Source: Streptomyces sp. NBC_00461 (lineage in GTDB: Bacteria > Actinomycetota > Actinomycetes > Streptomycetales > Streptomycetaceae). Taken from it: a DNA stretch of 64,000 nt. Positions 10,837 through 19,049 of the stretch are shown piece after piece. The position numbers and the translations under genes are program-made. The stretch spans positions 7,597,001 to 7,661,000 of the forward strand of contig NZ_CP107902.1 in NCBI RefSeq assembly GCF_036013935.1, in the 5' to 3' direction. Each line of letters begins with the position of its first letter. The stretch's first letter is position 1. Below the pieces are notes generated by a model. It was not told the origin of the DNA. It saw only the letters and a program-made list of their open reading frames with translations, and did not search any database.

Positions 10837-10940
10837 GAAACGACACTGTCCATCCGGCTGCATCGCCGACCGCTCCCGGAGTACCCTTCCTTGATCGTTG
10901 ACACGGGGTAGTGCTCGGGGGAGCGGAAGGCGGTGCGCGG

Positions 10941-12179
10941 GTGGGGTCGGGAGGGCTGGAGTTGCCCCCTGGTGACGAGGGTCACGAGGGGGACTCCACA
11001 GACGTCCCGCCCGGCACGGTGTCCCTGGCCAGGCCCATGGCGACGAGTTCCATCGGGCCGGAGCTGGACTGGGACACCGACGCCTGGCGCGAGGTGCGTA
11101 CGCGCGCTCAGCGAGCCGGCCGGGCCTACATCTGGCTGAACCTCGTCGAACAGCGGCTGCGCGCGGTCGTGGCCGCCGTTCTGCGGCCCATCTACGAACC
11201 CGTCCACGGCGACGACTGGGTGGTCGCCGCGGCCGGGCCGGCCGGCCAGGAATGGGTGCAGCGCGCGGTCGCGGTGCGCGAAGTCAGCCGCCGCAAGGGC
11301 TACTTGCTCGACCCGGCCGACGACAACGTCCTCAGCTTCCTCACGCTGCCGCAGCTGCGCGAGCTGATGGTGCAGCACTGGCCGTGCTTCGAGCCGTACA
11401 TCGACGACCGCCGCGACGTCGAACTCGCCCTGGACGAGCTGGAGGTCACCCGCAACGTCGTCTCCCGCAACCGCGCCCTGTCCGAGGCGGTCCTGAACCA
11501 GGCCGAGCGGGCCTCGGCGAAGCTGCTGGACATCCTCGGCGCGGCCGGGGACGTGCCGTCGGCACGCCGGCTGCCCGTGGACGCGGTGGAGGACCTGGTC
11601 GGCGACCGGTACGCGGACGTGGTCGCCGTACATCCCGACCGGGTGCGGCTGCTGCGTCAGTTCCCGGCCGAGGACATGTTCGGCGGAGCCCGCCGCCTCG
11701 ACGCCGTCGGCATCGGCCTCAACCTGCTCGTGCAGAACTTCTCCGGGCGACGGCTGCTGCGCCTCGCCGAGGCCGGCTGCCGCGTCCGGCTCCTGTTCCT
11801 CAACCCCGCCTCCAGCGCAGTCAAGCGGCGCGAGCGTGAACTCGGCATGAAGCGCGGGGAGTTGAGCCGGGCCGTCGAGATGAACATCCTGCACATGCGC
11901 CGCGTGCGGTCCCGGCTGCGCGACCCGGGCGCCTTCGAGATCCAGGTCTACGACGAGACCCCGCGCTGCACGGCCTACCTCGTCGACGGCGACGGCTCGG
12001 ACGGCATCGCCGTCGTGCAGTCCTATCTGCGGCGCTCGCGCGGCATGGAGGCGCCGGTGCTGGTGCTGCGCAACGGCAACCGGGTGGTCAAATCGGGCGA
12101 TGTGGATGACAGCGGGCTCTTCCCGACCTATCGCGAGGAGTTCGAAACGACTTGGGCGGATTCGCGGCCCGTGTCCTGA
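10941..12179 (+). CDS. SAV2148-family HEPN domain protein
   Basis: The 412-residue product closely resembles the conserved streptomycete family annotated as SAV2148 HEPN-domain protein (LDWDTDAWREVRTRAQRAGRAYIWLNLVEQRLRAVV at the start, QNFSGRRLLRLAEAGCRVRLLFLNP in the middle). HEPN domains often belong to RNases, but the RNVVSR segment lacks the His of the Rx4-6H catalytic motif, so activity is uncertain. The C-terminal half (RVRLLFLNP, ILHMRRVRSRL, VQSYLRRSRG) resembles proteins with a phospholipase-D/effector-like fold, but I would not name a function. I prefer the GTG at 10941 (GGAAGG upstream, conserved LELPPGDEGHEG start) over GTG 10911. Confidence 0.8.
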   Translation: MGSGGLELPPGDEGHEGDSTDVPPGTVSLARPMATSSIGPELDWDTDAWREVRTRAQRAGRAYIWLNLVEQRLRAVVAAVLRPIYEPVHGDDWVVAAAGPAGQEWVQRAVAVREVSRRKGYLLDPADDNVLSFLTLPQLRELMVQHWPCFEPYIDDRRDVELALDELEVTRNVVSRNRALSEAVLNQAERASAKLLDILGAAGDVPSARRLPVDAVEDLVGDRYADVVAVHPDRVRLLRQFPAEDMFGGARRLDAVGIGLNLLVQNFSGRRLLRLAEAGCRVRLLFLNPASSAVKRRERELGMKRGELSRAVEMNILHMRRVRSRLRDPGAFEIQVYDETPRCTAYLVDGDGSDGIAVVQSYLRRSRGMEAPVLVLRNGNRVVKSGDVDDSGLFPTYREEFETTWADSRPVS

Positions 12180-12281
12180 ACCGCCCGTGGCCGCAAGCGG
12201 AATGCGGTCCTCGGATTGTCAGTGGCACATGGGAAGGTGGAGACCACTGGGGGAAAGCACCACCAAGAAGGGGGACCGCCC

Positions 12282-13004
12282 ATGGGCTGGCACCAGGAGC
12301 TGCTGGTCGGCTTCGACCTGGAGACGACCGGGACCGATCCGCGCGAGGCGCGCATCGTCACGGGGGCCGTGATCGAGGTCAGGGGCGGGCAGCCCATAGG
12401 GTGCCGGGAGTGGCTGGCGGATCCGGGCGTGGAGATCCCGGCCGACGCGGTCGCGGTCCACGGGATCAGCAACGAGCGGGCGGCGGCGGACGGCCGCCCC
12501 GCCGACCAGGTGGCGGACGCCATCGCGGACGTCCTGGCCGGGTACTGGAAGACGGGCGTCCCGGTGGTCGCCTACAACGCAGCCTTCGACCTGAGCCTGC
12601 TCTCCGCGGAACTGCGCAGGCACGGCCTGCCGTCCCTCCGCGACCGGCTGGGCGGCATCGACCCCGCCCCGGTCATCGACCCGTACACCATCGACCGCTG
12701 GGTCGACCGCTACCGCCGCGGCAAGCGCAACCTCGAAGCGGTCTGCACGGAGTACGGCGTACCGCTCGACGCCGCGCACAACGCCTCGGCCGACGCCCTC
12801 GCCGCGGCCTGTCTGGCCGGCGCGATAGCCGCCCGCCACCCCAAGATCGCGGCCCTCGGTCCGGCGGAACTGCACCGCCGCCAGATCGCGTGGTATGCCG
12901 AGTGGGCGGCGGACTTCCAGAGCTTCCTGCGCGGCAAGGGGGACGCGACGGCGGTGGTCGACGGCACCTGGCCCCTGCGGGAGCCGGCGGACGAGACGGT
13001 CTGA
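12282..13004 (+). CDS. DnaQ-family 3'-5' exonuclease
   Basis: The 240-residue protein starts at an ATG with AAGGGGGA eight bases upstream. It carries the DEDDh exonuclease motifs: FDLETTG (Asp12, Glu14), the HGI segment of motif II region with YNAAFDL, and HNASADALAA for the final His/Asp pair. Such proteins are proofreading-type or RNase T/oligoribonuclease-like exonucleases; without a polymerase-binding tail its role in DNA repair or RNA turnover cannot be resolved. It converges with the kinase-like gene, with 22 bp between the stops. Confidence 0.88.
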   Translation: MGWHQELLVGFDLETTGTDPREARIVTGAVIEVRGGQPIGCREWLADPGVEIPADAVAVHGISNERAAADGRPADQVADAIADVLAGYWKTGVPVVAYNAAFDLSLLSAELRRHGLPSLRDRLGGIDPAPVIDPYTIDRWVDRYRRGKRNLEAVCTEYGVPLDAAHNASADALAAACLAGAIAARHPKIAALGPAELHRRQIAWYAEWAADFQSFLRGKGDATAVVDGTWPLREPADETV

Positions 13005-13026
13005 ACCCCCTCTCCACCAGGCTCGG

Positions 13027-13890
13027 TCAGAACGGATACCAGCGCACCGACTCGTCCCCGTCCCGCAGTGACGCCACCCGGCGTTCGAACTCGACCAGGG
13101 CCTTGGGGTTGGTCGGTGCGCGCTGGGAGACCCAGGCGCAGCTGGCCGTCTCGCGGGCGCCGCGCAGCACCGAGCAGCCCTCCCACTCGCGCACGTCCCA
13201 GCCGTAGGACTCGGTGAAGGAGTCGTAGGCGTCGGTCGGCAGGCCGTAGCGGTCGCGGGACAGGGCCATGACGACCAGGTCGTGCTCACGCAGGTCGACG
13301 GAGAAGGTCTCCAGATCGACCAGGACCGGACCGTCCGGGCCGACGTGCACATTGCGGGGCAGCGCGTCCCCGTGGATGGGGCCGGGCGGAAGGTGCGGGG
13401 TGAGCGCGGCGGCGGCCGATGCGAAGCCGTCCCGCCGGTCCCGCAGATACGCCGCGTCCGCGGGGTCGATCGCGTCGCCCGCGAGGCGCAGCCAGCGTTC
13501 CACACCGCCCAGCAGCTCCCGGGGCGGCACATCGAAGGAGGGCGAGGGCAGAGCGTGGACCACCCGCAGCAGTTCGGCCAAATCCCGCGGTTCCGCGGCC
13601 CGTACGGCATCGGGCAGCCGGTGCCAGATGGTCACGGGGTGCCCCCCGACCAGCAGTGGCTTCGGCTCGGCCGCCCGGACCGCCGGTACGCCCGCCTCGG
13701 CGAGCCACAGTGCGATGTCCAGTTCCCGGCGCGCCCGGCCGAGGAGTTCGGCGTCGCGGCCCACCTTGACCACCAGGTCACCGGCGGCGAACACCGCGTT
13801 CTCGCCCAGCGCGAGGAGCCGCGCGTCGCGTGCCGGGACGGGCAGCACTCCCGCCGCGGCCAGTGCGTCCCGCGCCGTCGCCTCGTCCAT
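13027..13890 (-). CDS. Aminoglycoside phosphotransferase (APH)-fold kinase
   Basis: The 287-residue protein has the APH-type kinase lobe order: a nucleotide-binding N-lobe with VVKVGRD (Lys) and RARRELDIALWLAEAGVPA, then the catalytic loop IHGDALPRNV (Asp, Asn) and the metal-binding VDLE. APH-fold kinases phosphorylate antibiotics or small metabolites such as choline, homoserine or fructosamine. Nothing in the neighbourhood points to a resistance role, so the substrate is left open. Confidence 0.85.
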   Translation of the reverse strand: MDEATARDALAAAGVLPVPARDARLLALGENAVFAAGDLVVKVGRDAELLGRARRELDIALWLAEAGVPAVRAAEPKPLLVGGHPVTIWHRLPDAVRAAEPRDLAELLRVVHALPSPSFDVPPRELLGGVERWLRLAGDAIDPADAAYLRDRRDGFASAAAALTPHLPPGPIHGDALPRNVHVGPDGPVLVDLETFSVDLREHDLVVMALSRDRYGLPTDAYDSFTESYGWDVREWEGCSVLRGARETASCAWVSQRAPTNPKALVEFERRVASLRDGDESVRWYPF

Positions 13891-13901
13891 CGTCCGCCTC
13901 C

Positions 13902-13939
13902 CGTGTCGTCGTACGGCTGCCGTGTCGTCGTACGCCTGC
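13902..13939. repeat. Two tandem 19-bp repeats
   Basis: CGTGTCGTCGTACGGCTGC at 13902-13920 is followed directly by a copy differing at one base (13921-13939), then by a degenerate third half. They lie just upstream of the kinase start and may be part of its promoter region; no function is known. Confidence 0.7.
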
Positions 13940-14003
13940 TGCGTCGTCCCGGGCCTGTCGCGGACGGCGTCGGAATCTCGCCATCCGTCGGTCAGTCTCG
14001 CAT

Positions 14004-14029
14004 CCGCACAGGTCCGGCCCTGTGTGCGG
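14004..14029. promoter_or_regulatory. Possible operator upstream of sugar importer operon
   Basis: An imperfect inverted repeat, CCGCACAGG (14004-14012) and CCTGTGTGCGG (14019-14029), lies about 70 bp before the first permease gene. A TTGACG hexamer follows at 14034-14039. This could be a regulator site, but the arms differ by a 2-base insertion and no regulator gene is adjacent. Confidence 0.3.
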
Positions 14030-14099
14030 TGCCTTGACGGCGTACAGCGCCTTCACGACCATGACGGGGCCACCCGAGCAGCGCGAAGGGGCTGAGTCC

Positions 14100-15035
14100 G
14101 TGACACTGGTGACCGCGCAGGGGCGGGCGGTGCGACGAGCCCCGAGCAGCGGAGGACGCCGGCGCGCCGACGGGCACGGCGCCTGGTTCCTCGTCCTTCC
14201 CGCCCTGATCCCCATCCTCGTACTGAGCGTCGGCCCCCTGCTCTACGGCGTCCTGCTGGCCTTCACCGACTCCCAGTCCGGCCGGACCCGGTCCACGCAG
14301 TGGATCGGCGGCCTCAACTTCCAGGACCTGCTGCACGACACGCTGTTCTGGGAGTCGTTCCGGATCGGGCTGGTGTGGGCGGTCGGTGTGACCGTCCCGC
14401 AGTTCCTGCTGGCACTCGGTCTCGCGTTGCTGCTCAACGAGGACCTGCGGCTGAGATGGCTGGCCCGCGCCCTCGCGATCGTCCCGTGGGCGATGCCCGA
14501 AATCGTCGTGGGCATCATGTGGCGGCTGGTCTACAACCCGGACGCGGGCGTTCTCAACGAAACCCTGTACGACCTCGGCCTCGGCGACGGCCGTGACTGG
14601 CTCAGCGGTCTCGGGACCGCGCTGCCCGCGGTGATCGTCGTCGGTGTCTGGGCGGGCATGCCGCAGACCACGGTCGCGCTGCTCGCCGGACTGCAGAACA
14701 CCCCGCGCGAACTCCACGAGGCGGCCGCCGTCGACGGGGCGGGTGCCTGGCGCCGCTTCCGCACGGTCACCTGGCCCGCCCTCAGACCGGTCGCCCTCGC
14801 CATCACCGCGCTCAACCTGATCTGGAACTTCAACTCCTTCGCCCTGGTCTATGTACTGACCAGTGGCGGCCCCGGCGGCCGCACCCGTCTGCCCATGCTG
14901 TTCGCCTACGAAGAGGCCTTCCGCTACGGGCAGTTCGGGTACGCGGCGGCGATGGGATGTGTGATGGTCGCGGTCATCTCGGTGCTGCTCGGCCTCTTCC
15001 TCGTGGGCCGGCTCAGGGGAGGTGACGAGGCATGA
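14100..15035 (+). CDS. Carbohydrate ABC transporter permease (MalF-like)
   Basis: The 311-residue integral membrane protein has about six hydrophobic segments and the EAA loop EAAAVDGAGAWRRFRTVTWPALRP that docks onto the ATPase. I choose GTG 14100, which has AAGGGG at a suitable distance; ATG 14061 is in frame but has no ribosome site. Downstream permease and binding-protein genes overlap it end to end (ATGA overlaps), so the three form one operon. No ATPase gene is present; streptomycete sugar importers of this kind usually share the multitask ATPase MsiK encoded elsewhere. The sugar is not predictable. Confidence 0.92.
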   Translation: MTLVTAQGRAVRRAPSSGGRRRADGHGAWFLVLPALIPILVLSVGPLLYGVLLAFTDSQSGRTRSTQWIGGLNFQDLLHDTLFWESFRIGLVWAVGVTVPQFLLALGLALLLNEDLRLRWLARALAIVPWAMPEIVVGIMWRLVYNPDAGVLNETLYDLGLGDGRDWLSGLGTALPAVIVVGVWAGMPQTTVALLAGLQNTPRELHEAAAVDGAGAWRRFRTVTWPALRPVALAITALNLIWNFNSFALVYVLTSGGPGGRTRLPMLFAYEEAFRYGQFGYAAAMGCVMVAVISVLLGLFLVGRLRGGDEA

Positions 15036-15901
15036 GGGCCCGGACCGGCATCCGGACCGGCATCCGGACCGGCATCCGGACCGGCGTCAGGGCCGGCCAG
15101 TACGCGGCCCTCCTCGCGTATCTCGTCTTCCTGGCCTTCCCCCTCCTCTGGCTGCTCTCCACCGCCTTCAAGTCGCCCCGGGAACTGGGCGGTCTGCACC
15201 CCACCTGGATCCCCCGGCACCCCACCCTCGACAACTTCCGGCAGGCCTTCGACGAGCAGCCCCTGCTGCACGCAGCGCTCAACTCCCTGCTCGCCGCGGT
15301 CGGGGCGGCGGTCATCGCGGTGGCGATCGCGACCCCGCTCGCCTATGTCATGGCCCGCCGGCGCTCCGCGCTCACCCGGGCCGCCACCGGCTGGGTGGTG
15401 GTCAGCCAGGCGTTCCCGCTGGTCCTGGTGATCATCCCGCTGTTCCTGGTGCTGAAGAACCTGCGGCTGATCAACTCGCCGGCGGGGCTGACGCTGGTGT
15501 ACGTCGTGTGGGCGCTGCCCTTCGCGCTGTGGATGCTGGCCGGATACGTCCGCGCGGTGCCGACCGAGATCGAGGAGGCGGCCGCCGTCGACGGGGCCGG
15601 GCGGCTGCGGACACTGGTGTCGGTGGTGGCGCCGCTGCTCGCGCCGGGGATCGCCGCGACGGGACTGTTCGCCTTCGTCACCGCGTGGAACGAGTTCTTC
15701 TTCGCCCTCGTCCTGCTGAAGACCCCCGAGAAACAGACCCTTCCGGTGGTGCTCACCCACTTCATCGGCGCGGAAGGCGTCGCCGACCTCGGCCCGCTCG
15801 CGGCGGCCGCGTTCCTCGCGACGCTGCCCTCCCTCGTCGTGTTCGCCCTCATCCAGCGGCGGATCACCGGCGGCATGCTCACCGGGGCGGTGAAGAACTG
15901 A
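15032..15901 (+). CDS. Carbohydrate ABC transporter permease (MalG-like)
   Basis: The 289-residue membrane protein has the second permease's EAA motif, EIEEAAAVDGAGRLRTLVSVVAP, and six hydrophobic segments. It overlaps the upstream permease by ATGA and the binding-protein gene by one base. The cytoplasmic N-terminus contains a short repeat, GIRTGIRTGIRTGVR, encoded by 12-bp direct repeats (about 15044-15090), an unusual slippage-prone start in an otherwise conserved gene. Confidence 0.92.
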   Translation: MRARTGIRTGIRTGIRTGVRAGQYAALLAYLVFLAFPLLWLLSTAFKSPRELGGLHPTWIPRHPTLDNFRQAFDEQPLLHAALNSLLAAVGAAVIAVAIATPLAYVMARRRSALTRAATGWVVVSQAFPLVLVIIPLFLVLKNLRLINSPAGLTLVYVVWALPFALWMLAGYVRAVPTEIEEAAAVDGAGRLRTLVSVVAPLLAPGIAATGLFAFVTAWNEFFFALVLLKTPEKQTLPVVLTHFIGAEGVADLGPLAAAAFLATLPSLVVFALIQRRITGGMLTGAVKN

Positions 15902-17184
15902 TGCGCGGCAGGATGATCGGGCTCCTGGCCCTCGTGCTGGCCCTGTTGGCGGGATGCGCGGGCGGCGGCGGTGGCACCGCGGACGGCCGGATCACTCTCC
16001 GCTTCCAGTCACTGGCCTGGCAGCAGGAGTCGGTCGCGGCCAACAAGGAGCTGGTGAAGGAGTGGAACGCGAGCCATCCGGACGTCAAGGTCGAGTACGT
16101 CCAGGGAAGTTGGGACAGCGTCCACGACCAGCTCCTCACCTCCTTCGAGGGCGGTGAGGCACCCGACATCATCCACGACGCCTCCGACGACCTCGCGGAC
16201 TTCGCCTACGGCGGCTACCTCGCCGACCTTCGGGGACTGCTGTCCACCCGACTCAAGTCCGATATTCCACAACGGAGTTGGGAGACGGCGACCTTCGGGG
16301 ACGGCGTCTACGGCGTGCCCTTCCTCCAGGAGCCGCGGGTGATCGTCGCCAACAGGAAATGGCTGAAGGAGTCCGGCGTACGGATCCCCACTCCCGAACG
16401 CCCGTGGAGCTGGGCGGAGTTCAGGAGCGTCACCCGGCAGCTGAGCGGCGAGGGGAAGTACGGCGTGGCCTGGCCGCTCAAGGAGCCCGTCTCCGCCACG
16501 CTCAACCTCTCGCTGTCGGCGGGCGGCGAACTGTTCCACCGGGGCGCCGACGGCAGGGTGACGATCCGCTTCGAGGCGGCCGACCAGGTGGTGCCCCGCA
16601 CGATCCACGACCAGGCCGACACCGATCACAGCGCCTCGCCCACCACCCTGGGCAGCGGCGGCTCGGACACCCTGCCCGGGTTCTTCGGCGGCAGGTATGC
16701 GATGGTCCCGCTCGGCTTCTCCTACCGCCAGCAGATCGTGCAGCAGGCGCCCAAGGGCTTCGACTGGCAGGTGCTGCCCGCCCCGGCCGGCGCCGACGGC
16801 CTCACCCAGGGCGTCAGCCCGCAGACCCTGTCCATCGCCGAGGACAGCCCGCACAAGAAGGAGGCCGCCGAGTTCGTCGACTTCCTGTTGCGGCCGAAGA
16901 ACATGGTGCGGCTGGCGCTGGGCGACTGGATGCTGCCGACCGGCACCCAGGCCCTCAAGGACCCGGCCCTGCACACGGCCAAGGACGGGTGGGCCACCGG
17001 TACCGCCCTCGCCGGCCGGCTCCGCTCGGCACCCGCGCAGTCCGTGCGCGGCTACCCCGAGTGGAAGGACAAGGTGGCGACCCCGGCATTCCAGGAGTAC
17101 TACAGCGGTGCCATCGGCCTCGGCGAACTGCGCAGACGCCTGGTGAAGGACGGCAACATGGTGCTGGCGCGGTACCAGCGGTGA
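15901..17184 (+). CDS. Sugar-binding lipoprotein of ABC importer
   Basis: The 427-residue product has a lipoprotein signal peptide with lipobox LLAGC (Cys at about residue 19) followed by a glycine-rich linker, then a family 1 extracellular solute-binding fold (LVKEWNASHPDVKVEY, FEGGEAPDI, GVYGVPF). It captures the substrate outside the membrane and delivers it to the two permeases encoded just upstream. The start ATG overlaps the permease stop. About 28 bp after its stop the sequence becomes homologous to an erm gene, so the operon end abuts a rearrangement point. Confidence 0.92.
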   Translation: MRGRMIGLLALVLALLAGCAGGGGGTADGRITLRFQSLAWQQESVAANKELVKEWNASHPDVKVEYVQGSWDSVHDQLLTSFEGGEAPDIIHDASDDLADFAYGGYLADLRGLLSTRLKSDIPQRSWETATFGDGVYGVPFLQEPRVIVANRKWLKESGVRIPTPERPWSWAEFRSVTRQLSGEGKYGVAWPLKEPVSATLNLSLSAGGELFHRGADGRVTIRFEAADQVVPRTIHDQADTDHSASPTTLGSGGSDTLPGFFGGRYAMVPLGFSYRQQIVQQAPKGFDWQVLPAPAGADGLTQGVSPQTLSIAEDSPHKKEAAEFVDFLLRPKNMVRLALGDWMLPTGTQALKDPALHTAKDGWATGTALAGRLRSAPAQSVRGYPEWKDKVATPAFQEYYSGAIGLGELRRRLVKDGNMVLARYQR

Positions 17185-17212
17185 ACCGCCGCCCTCGTCC
17201 CGCCCTCGTCCC

Positions 17213-17626
17213 TCCCTCACCGACGCGACCCTGCTCACCCAGCTCGAATACGCACGCAAACGCACGGGCGACTACGGGAGTTGGACCCTGCTCACCATCC
17301 GCAGCTGGCCCCGCTGGGAGTGGCGGCTGGCCGGCCGGGTCGACCGCACGCGGTTTCGGCCCGTGCCCCGCGTCGACGCCGGGATCGTACGCGTCGAACG
17401 GCGCCGCACCCCGCTGCTGGAGGACGGCGCCCACGACAGCTGGCGTCGCCTCGTCGAGCTTGGCTTCTCGGGCGTCGGCGGCTCGCTGCACGCCTCGCTC
17501 CCGCGGGCCAGTCCGAGGCGTCGGGTGGACGCCGCGTTCCGGGCGGCCGGACTGGACACGCGGGTGCTGGTGGGCGAGGTGGGGCCCGAGCGGTGGCTGA
17601 CGCTGCACGAGGTGCTGGCCGGATGA
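17213..17626 (+). pseudogene. 5'-truncated Erm-type 23S rRNA methyltransferase remnant (lrm-like)
   Basis: The open frame encodes about 137 residues that match the C-terminal half of ErmE/Lrm-class rRNA adenine N6-methyltransferases: [17 protein letters not shown] corresponds to Erm[29 protein letters not shown] to FKPVPKVDSAI, and [15 protein letters not shown] to ELCFTGVGGNIQASL. The entire N-terminal half, including the SAM-binding motifs, is missing and no start codon or ribosome site precedes the homology. An intact enzyme would be near 280 residues. In S. lividans lrm lies next to the glycosyltransferase gene mgt, as here, so this is best read as a decayed lrm beside a surviving mgt. 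The remnant is almost certainly inactive as a methyltransferase. Confidence 0.85.
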
Positions 17627-17634
17627 GTCGGAGG

Positions 17635-17697
17635 GAGACACGGGAGACACGGGAGACACAGGAGACACGGAATACACGGAATACACGGAATACAAGT
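17635..17697. repeat. Seven tandem 9-bp repeats between erm remnant and mgt
   Basis: Units read GAGACACGG (x2), GAGACACAG, GAGACACGG, AATACACGG (x2) and AATACAAG. The array ends exactly where the -35 element of the mgt promoter begins. It looks like recent slippage expansion; an effect on promoter strength is possible but unproven. Confidence 0.85.
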
Positions 17698-17726
17698 TGC
17701 ACGAGACGGTTCGTCTCGCCTAGCGT
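17697..17726 (+). promoter_or_regulatory. Promoter with embedded operator for mgt
   Basis: A -35-like TTGCAC (17697-17702) and a -10-like TAGCGT (17721-17726) are 18 bp apart. The spacer contains a perfect inverted repeat, CGAGACG-GTT-CGTCTCG (17702-17718), a size and place typical of a TetR-family repressor site. The ATG at 17734 lies 7 bases after the -10, so transcription should start at or next to it, giving a leaderless mRNA. No regulator gene is adjacent. Confidence 0.65.
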
Positions 17727-17733
17727 CGATCAC

Positions 17734-18948
17734 ATGACGAGCCGAGCCCCCATGACCCGCCCCGCCCACATCGCCATGTTCTCCGTGGCCGCCCACGGCC
17801 ATGTGAACCCCAGTCTGGAGGTGGTCCGCCGGCTCGTCGCCCGCGGGAACCGGGTCACGTACGCGATCCCGCCGGTCTTCGCGGAGAAGGTCGCCGAGAC
17901 CGGTGCCGAGCCGAAGCTCTGGAACTCCACCCTGCCGGGGCCGGGCGCCGACCCGGCGGCCTGGGGCAGTGAGCTGCTGGACCACGTCGAGCTCTTTCTC
18001 GGCGACGCGATCCAGGCCCTGCCCCAGCTGAGCCGGGCGTACGAGGGCGACGTACCGGACCTCGTCCTGCACGACATCACGGCGTACCCCGGCCGTGTCC
18101 TCGCCCATCGCTGGGGCGTGCCCGCGATCTCACTGTCGCCGAACCTCGTCGCCTGGGAGGGCTACGAGGAGGAGGTCGCCGAGCCCATGTGGGCCGAGCC
18201 GAAGAGCACCGAGCGCGGTCAGGCGTACTACGCCCGCTTCCGGGCCTGGCTGGAGGAGAACGGGATCACCCTGCACCCCGATTCCTTCATGGGCCGGCCC
18301 GACCGTTCGCTCGTCCTGATCCCCAGGGCGTTGCAGCCCAACGCCGACCGGGTCGACGAGAGCGTGTACACCTTCGTCGGTGCCTGCCAGGGGGACCGGT
18401 CGGAGCAGGGGGAGTGGCGGCGGCCGGAGCATGCCGAGAAGGTGGTGCTCGTGTCGCTCGGGTCGACCTTCACCAACCAGCCGGGCTTCTACCGGGAGTG
18501 CGTGCGGGCCTTCGGCGATCTCCCGGGCTGGCATCTCGTGCTGCAGATCGGTGGGCAGCTGGACCCCGCCGAGCTCGGGGACGTACCGGCGAACGTCGAA
18601 GTGCGCTCGTGGGTGCCGCAGTTGGCGATCCTCAAGGAGGCCGACCTGTTCGTCACGCACGCCGGGGCGGGCGGCAGCCAGGAGGGGCTGGCGACCTCGA
18701 CGCCGATGATCGCCGTACCGCAGGCCGTCGACCAGTTCGGCAACGCGGACATGCTCCAGGCACTCGGAGTCGCCCGCCACGTCCCCACGGCGGAGGCGGA
18801 CGCCGAGACCCTGCGCACCGCCGCCCTCGCCCTGGTCGACGACCCCGAAGTGGCCCGCCGGCTCAAGGAGATCCGGGACGAGATGGCCCAGGAGGGCGGC
18901 ACGCACAGGGCGGTCGACCTGATCGAGGCCGAACTGCCCGCGCGGTGA
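17734..18948 (+). CDS. mgt: Macrolide glycosyltransferase Mgt
   Basis: The 404-residue GT1 (GT-B fold) protein closely resembles S. lividans Mgt, which inactivates macrolides by UDP-glucose-dependent glucosylation of the desosamine 2'-hydroxyl. Visible features are the N-terminal acceptor domain start [16 protein letters not shown] (with His as likely catalytic base), [15 protein letters not shown], and the C-terminal donor motif [27 protein letters not shown] ending in [12 protein letters not shown] 17752 is an alternative, but 17734 fits the leaderless promoter. A strong bidirectional hairpin follows. The neighbouring erm remnant supports a resistance locus that has lost its methyltransferase. 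Confidence 0.93.
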   Translation: MTSRAPMTRPAHIAMFSVAAHGHVNPSLEVVRRLVARGNRVTYAIPPVFAEKVAETGAEPKLWNSTLPGPGADPAAWGSELLDHVELFLGDAIQALPQLSRAYEGDVPDLVLHDITAYPGRVLAHRWGVPAISLSPNLVAWEGYEEEVAEPMWAEPKSTERGQAYYARFRAWLEENGITLHPDSFMGRPDRSLVLIPRALQPNADRVDESVYTFVGACQGDRSEQGEWRRPEHAEKVVLVSLGSTFTNQPGFYRECVRAFGDLPGWHLVLQIGGQLDPAELGDVPANVEVRSWVPQLAILKEADLFVTHAGAGGSQEGLATSTPMIAVPQAVDQFGNADMLQALGVARHVPTAEADAETLRTAALALVDDPEVARRLKEIRDEMAQEGGTHRAVDLIEAELPAR

Positions 18949-18995
18949 CGGCGAGTGAGGCCGCGTGAGAGCGGCTGAGGACGAGTGAGGACGAG

Positions 18996-19035
18996 TGAGG
19001 GCCCGTTGACTCCCCCGGAGACCAACGGGCCCTCA
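18996..19035. terminator. Bidirectional hairpin between mgt and MMPL gene
   Basis: Perfect 13-bp arms TGAGGGCCCGTTG (18996-19008) and CAACGGGCCCTCA (19023-19035) with a 14-base loop lie between two convergent genes. Confidence 0.85.
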
Positions 19036-19049
19036 GCCTTGAGGAGGGA

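Noticed and set aside
17635..17697. 9-bp repeats considered as a CRISPR-like array
   Set aside because: Units are contiguous with no spacers and no cas genes are nearby.
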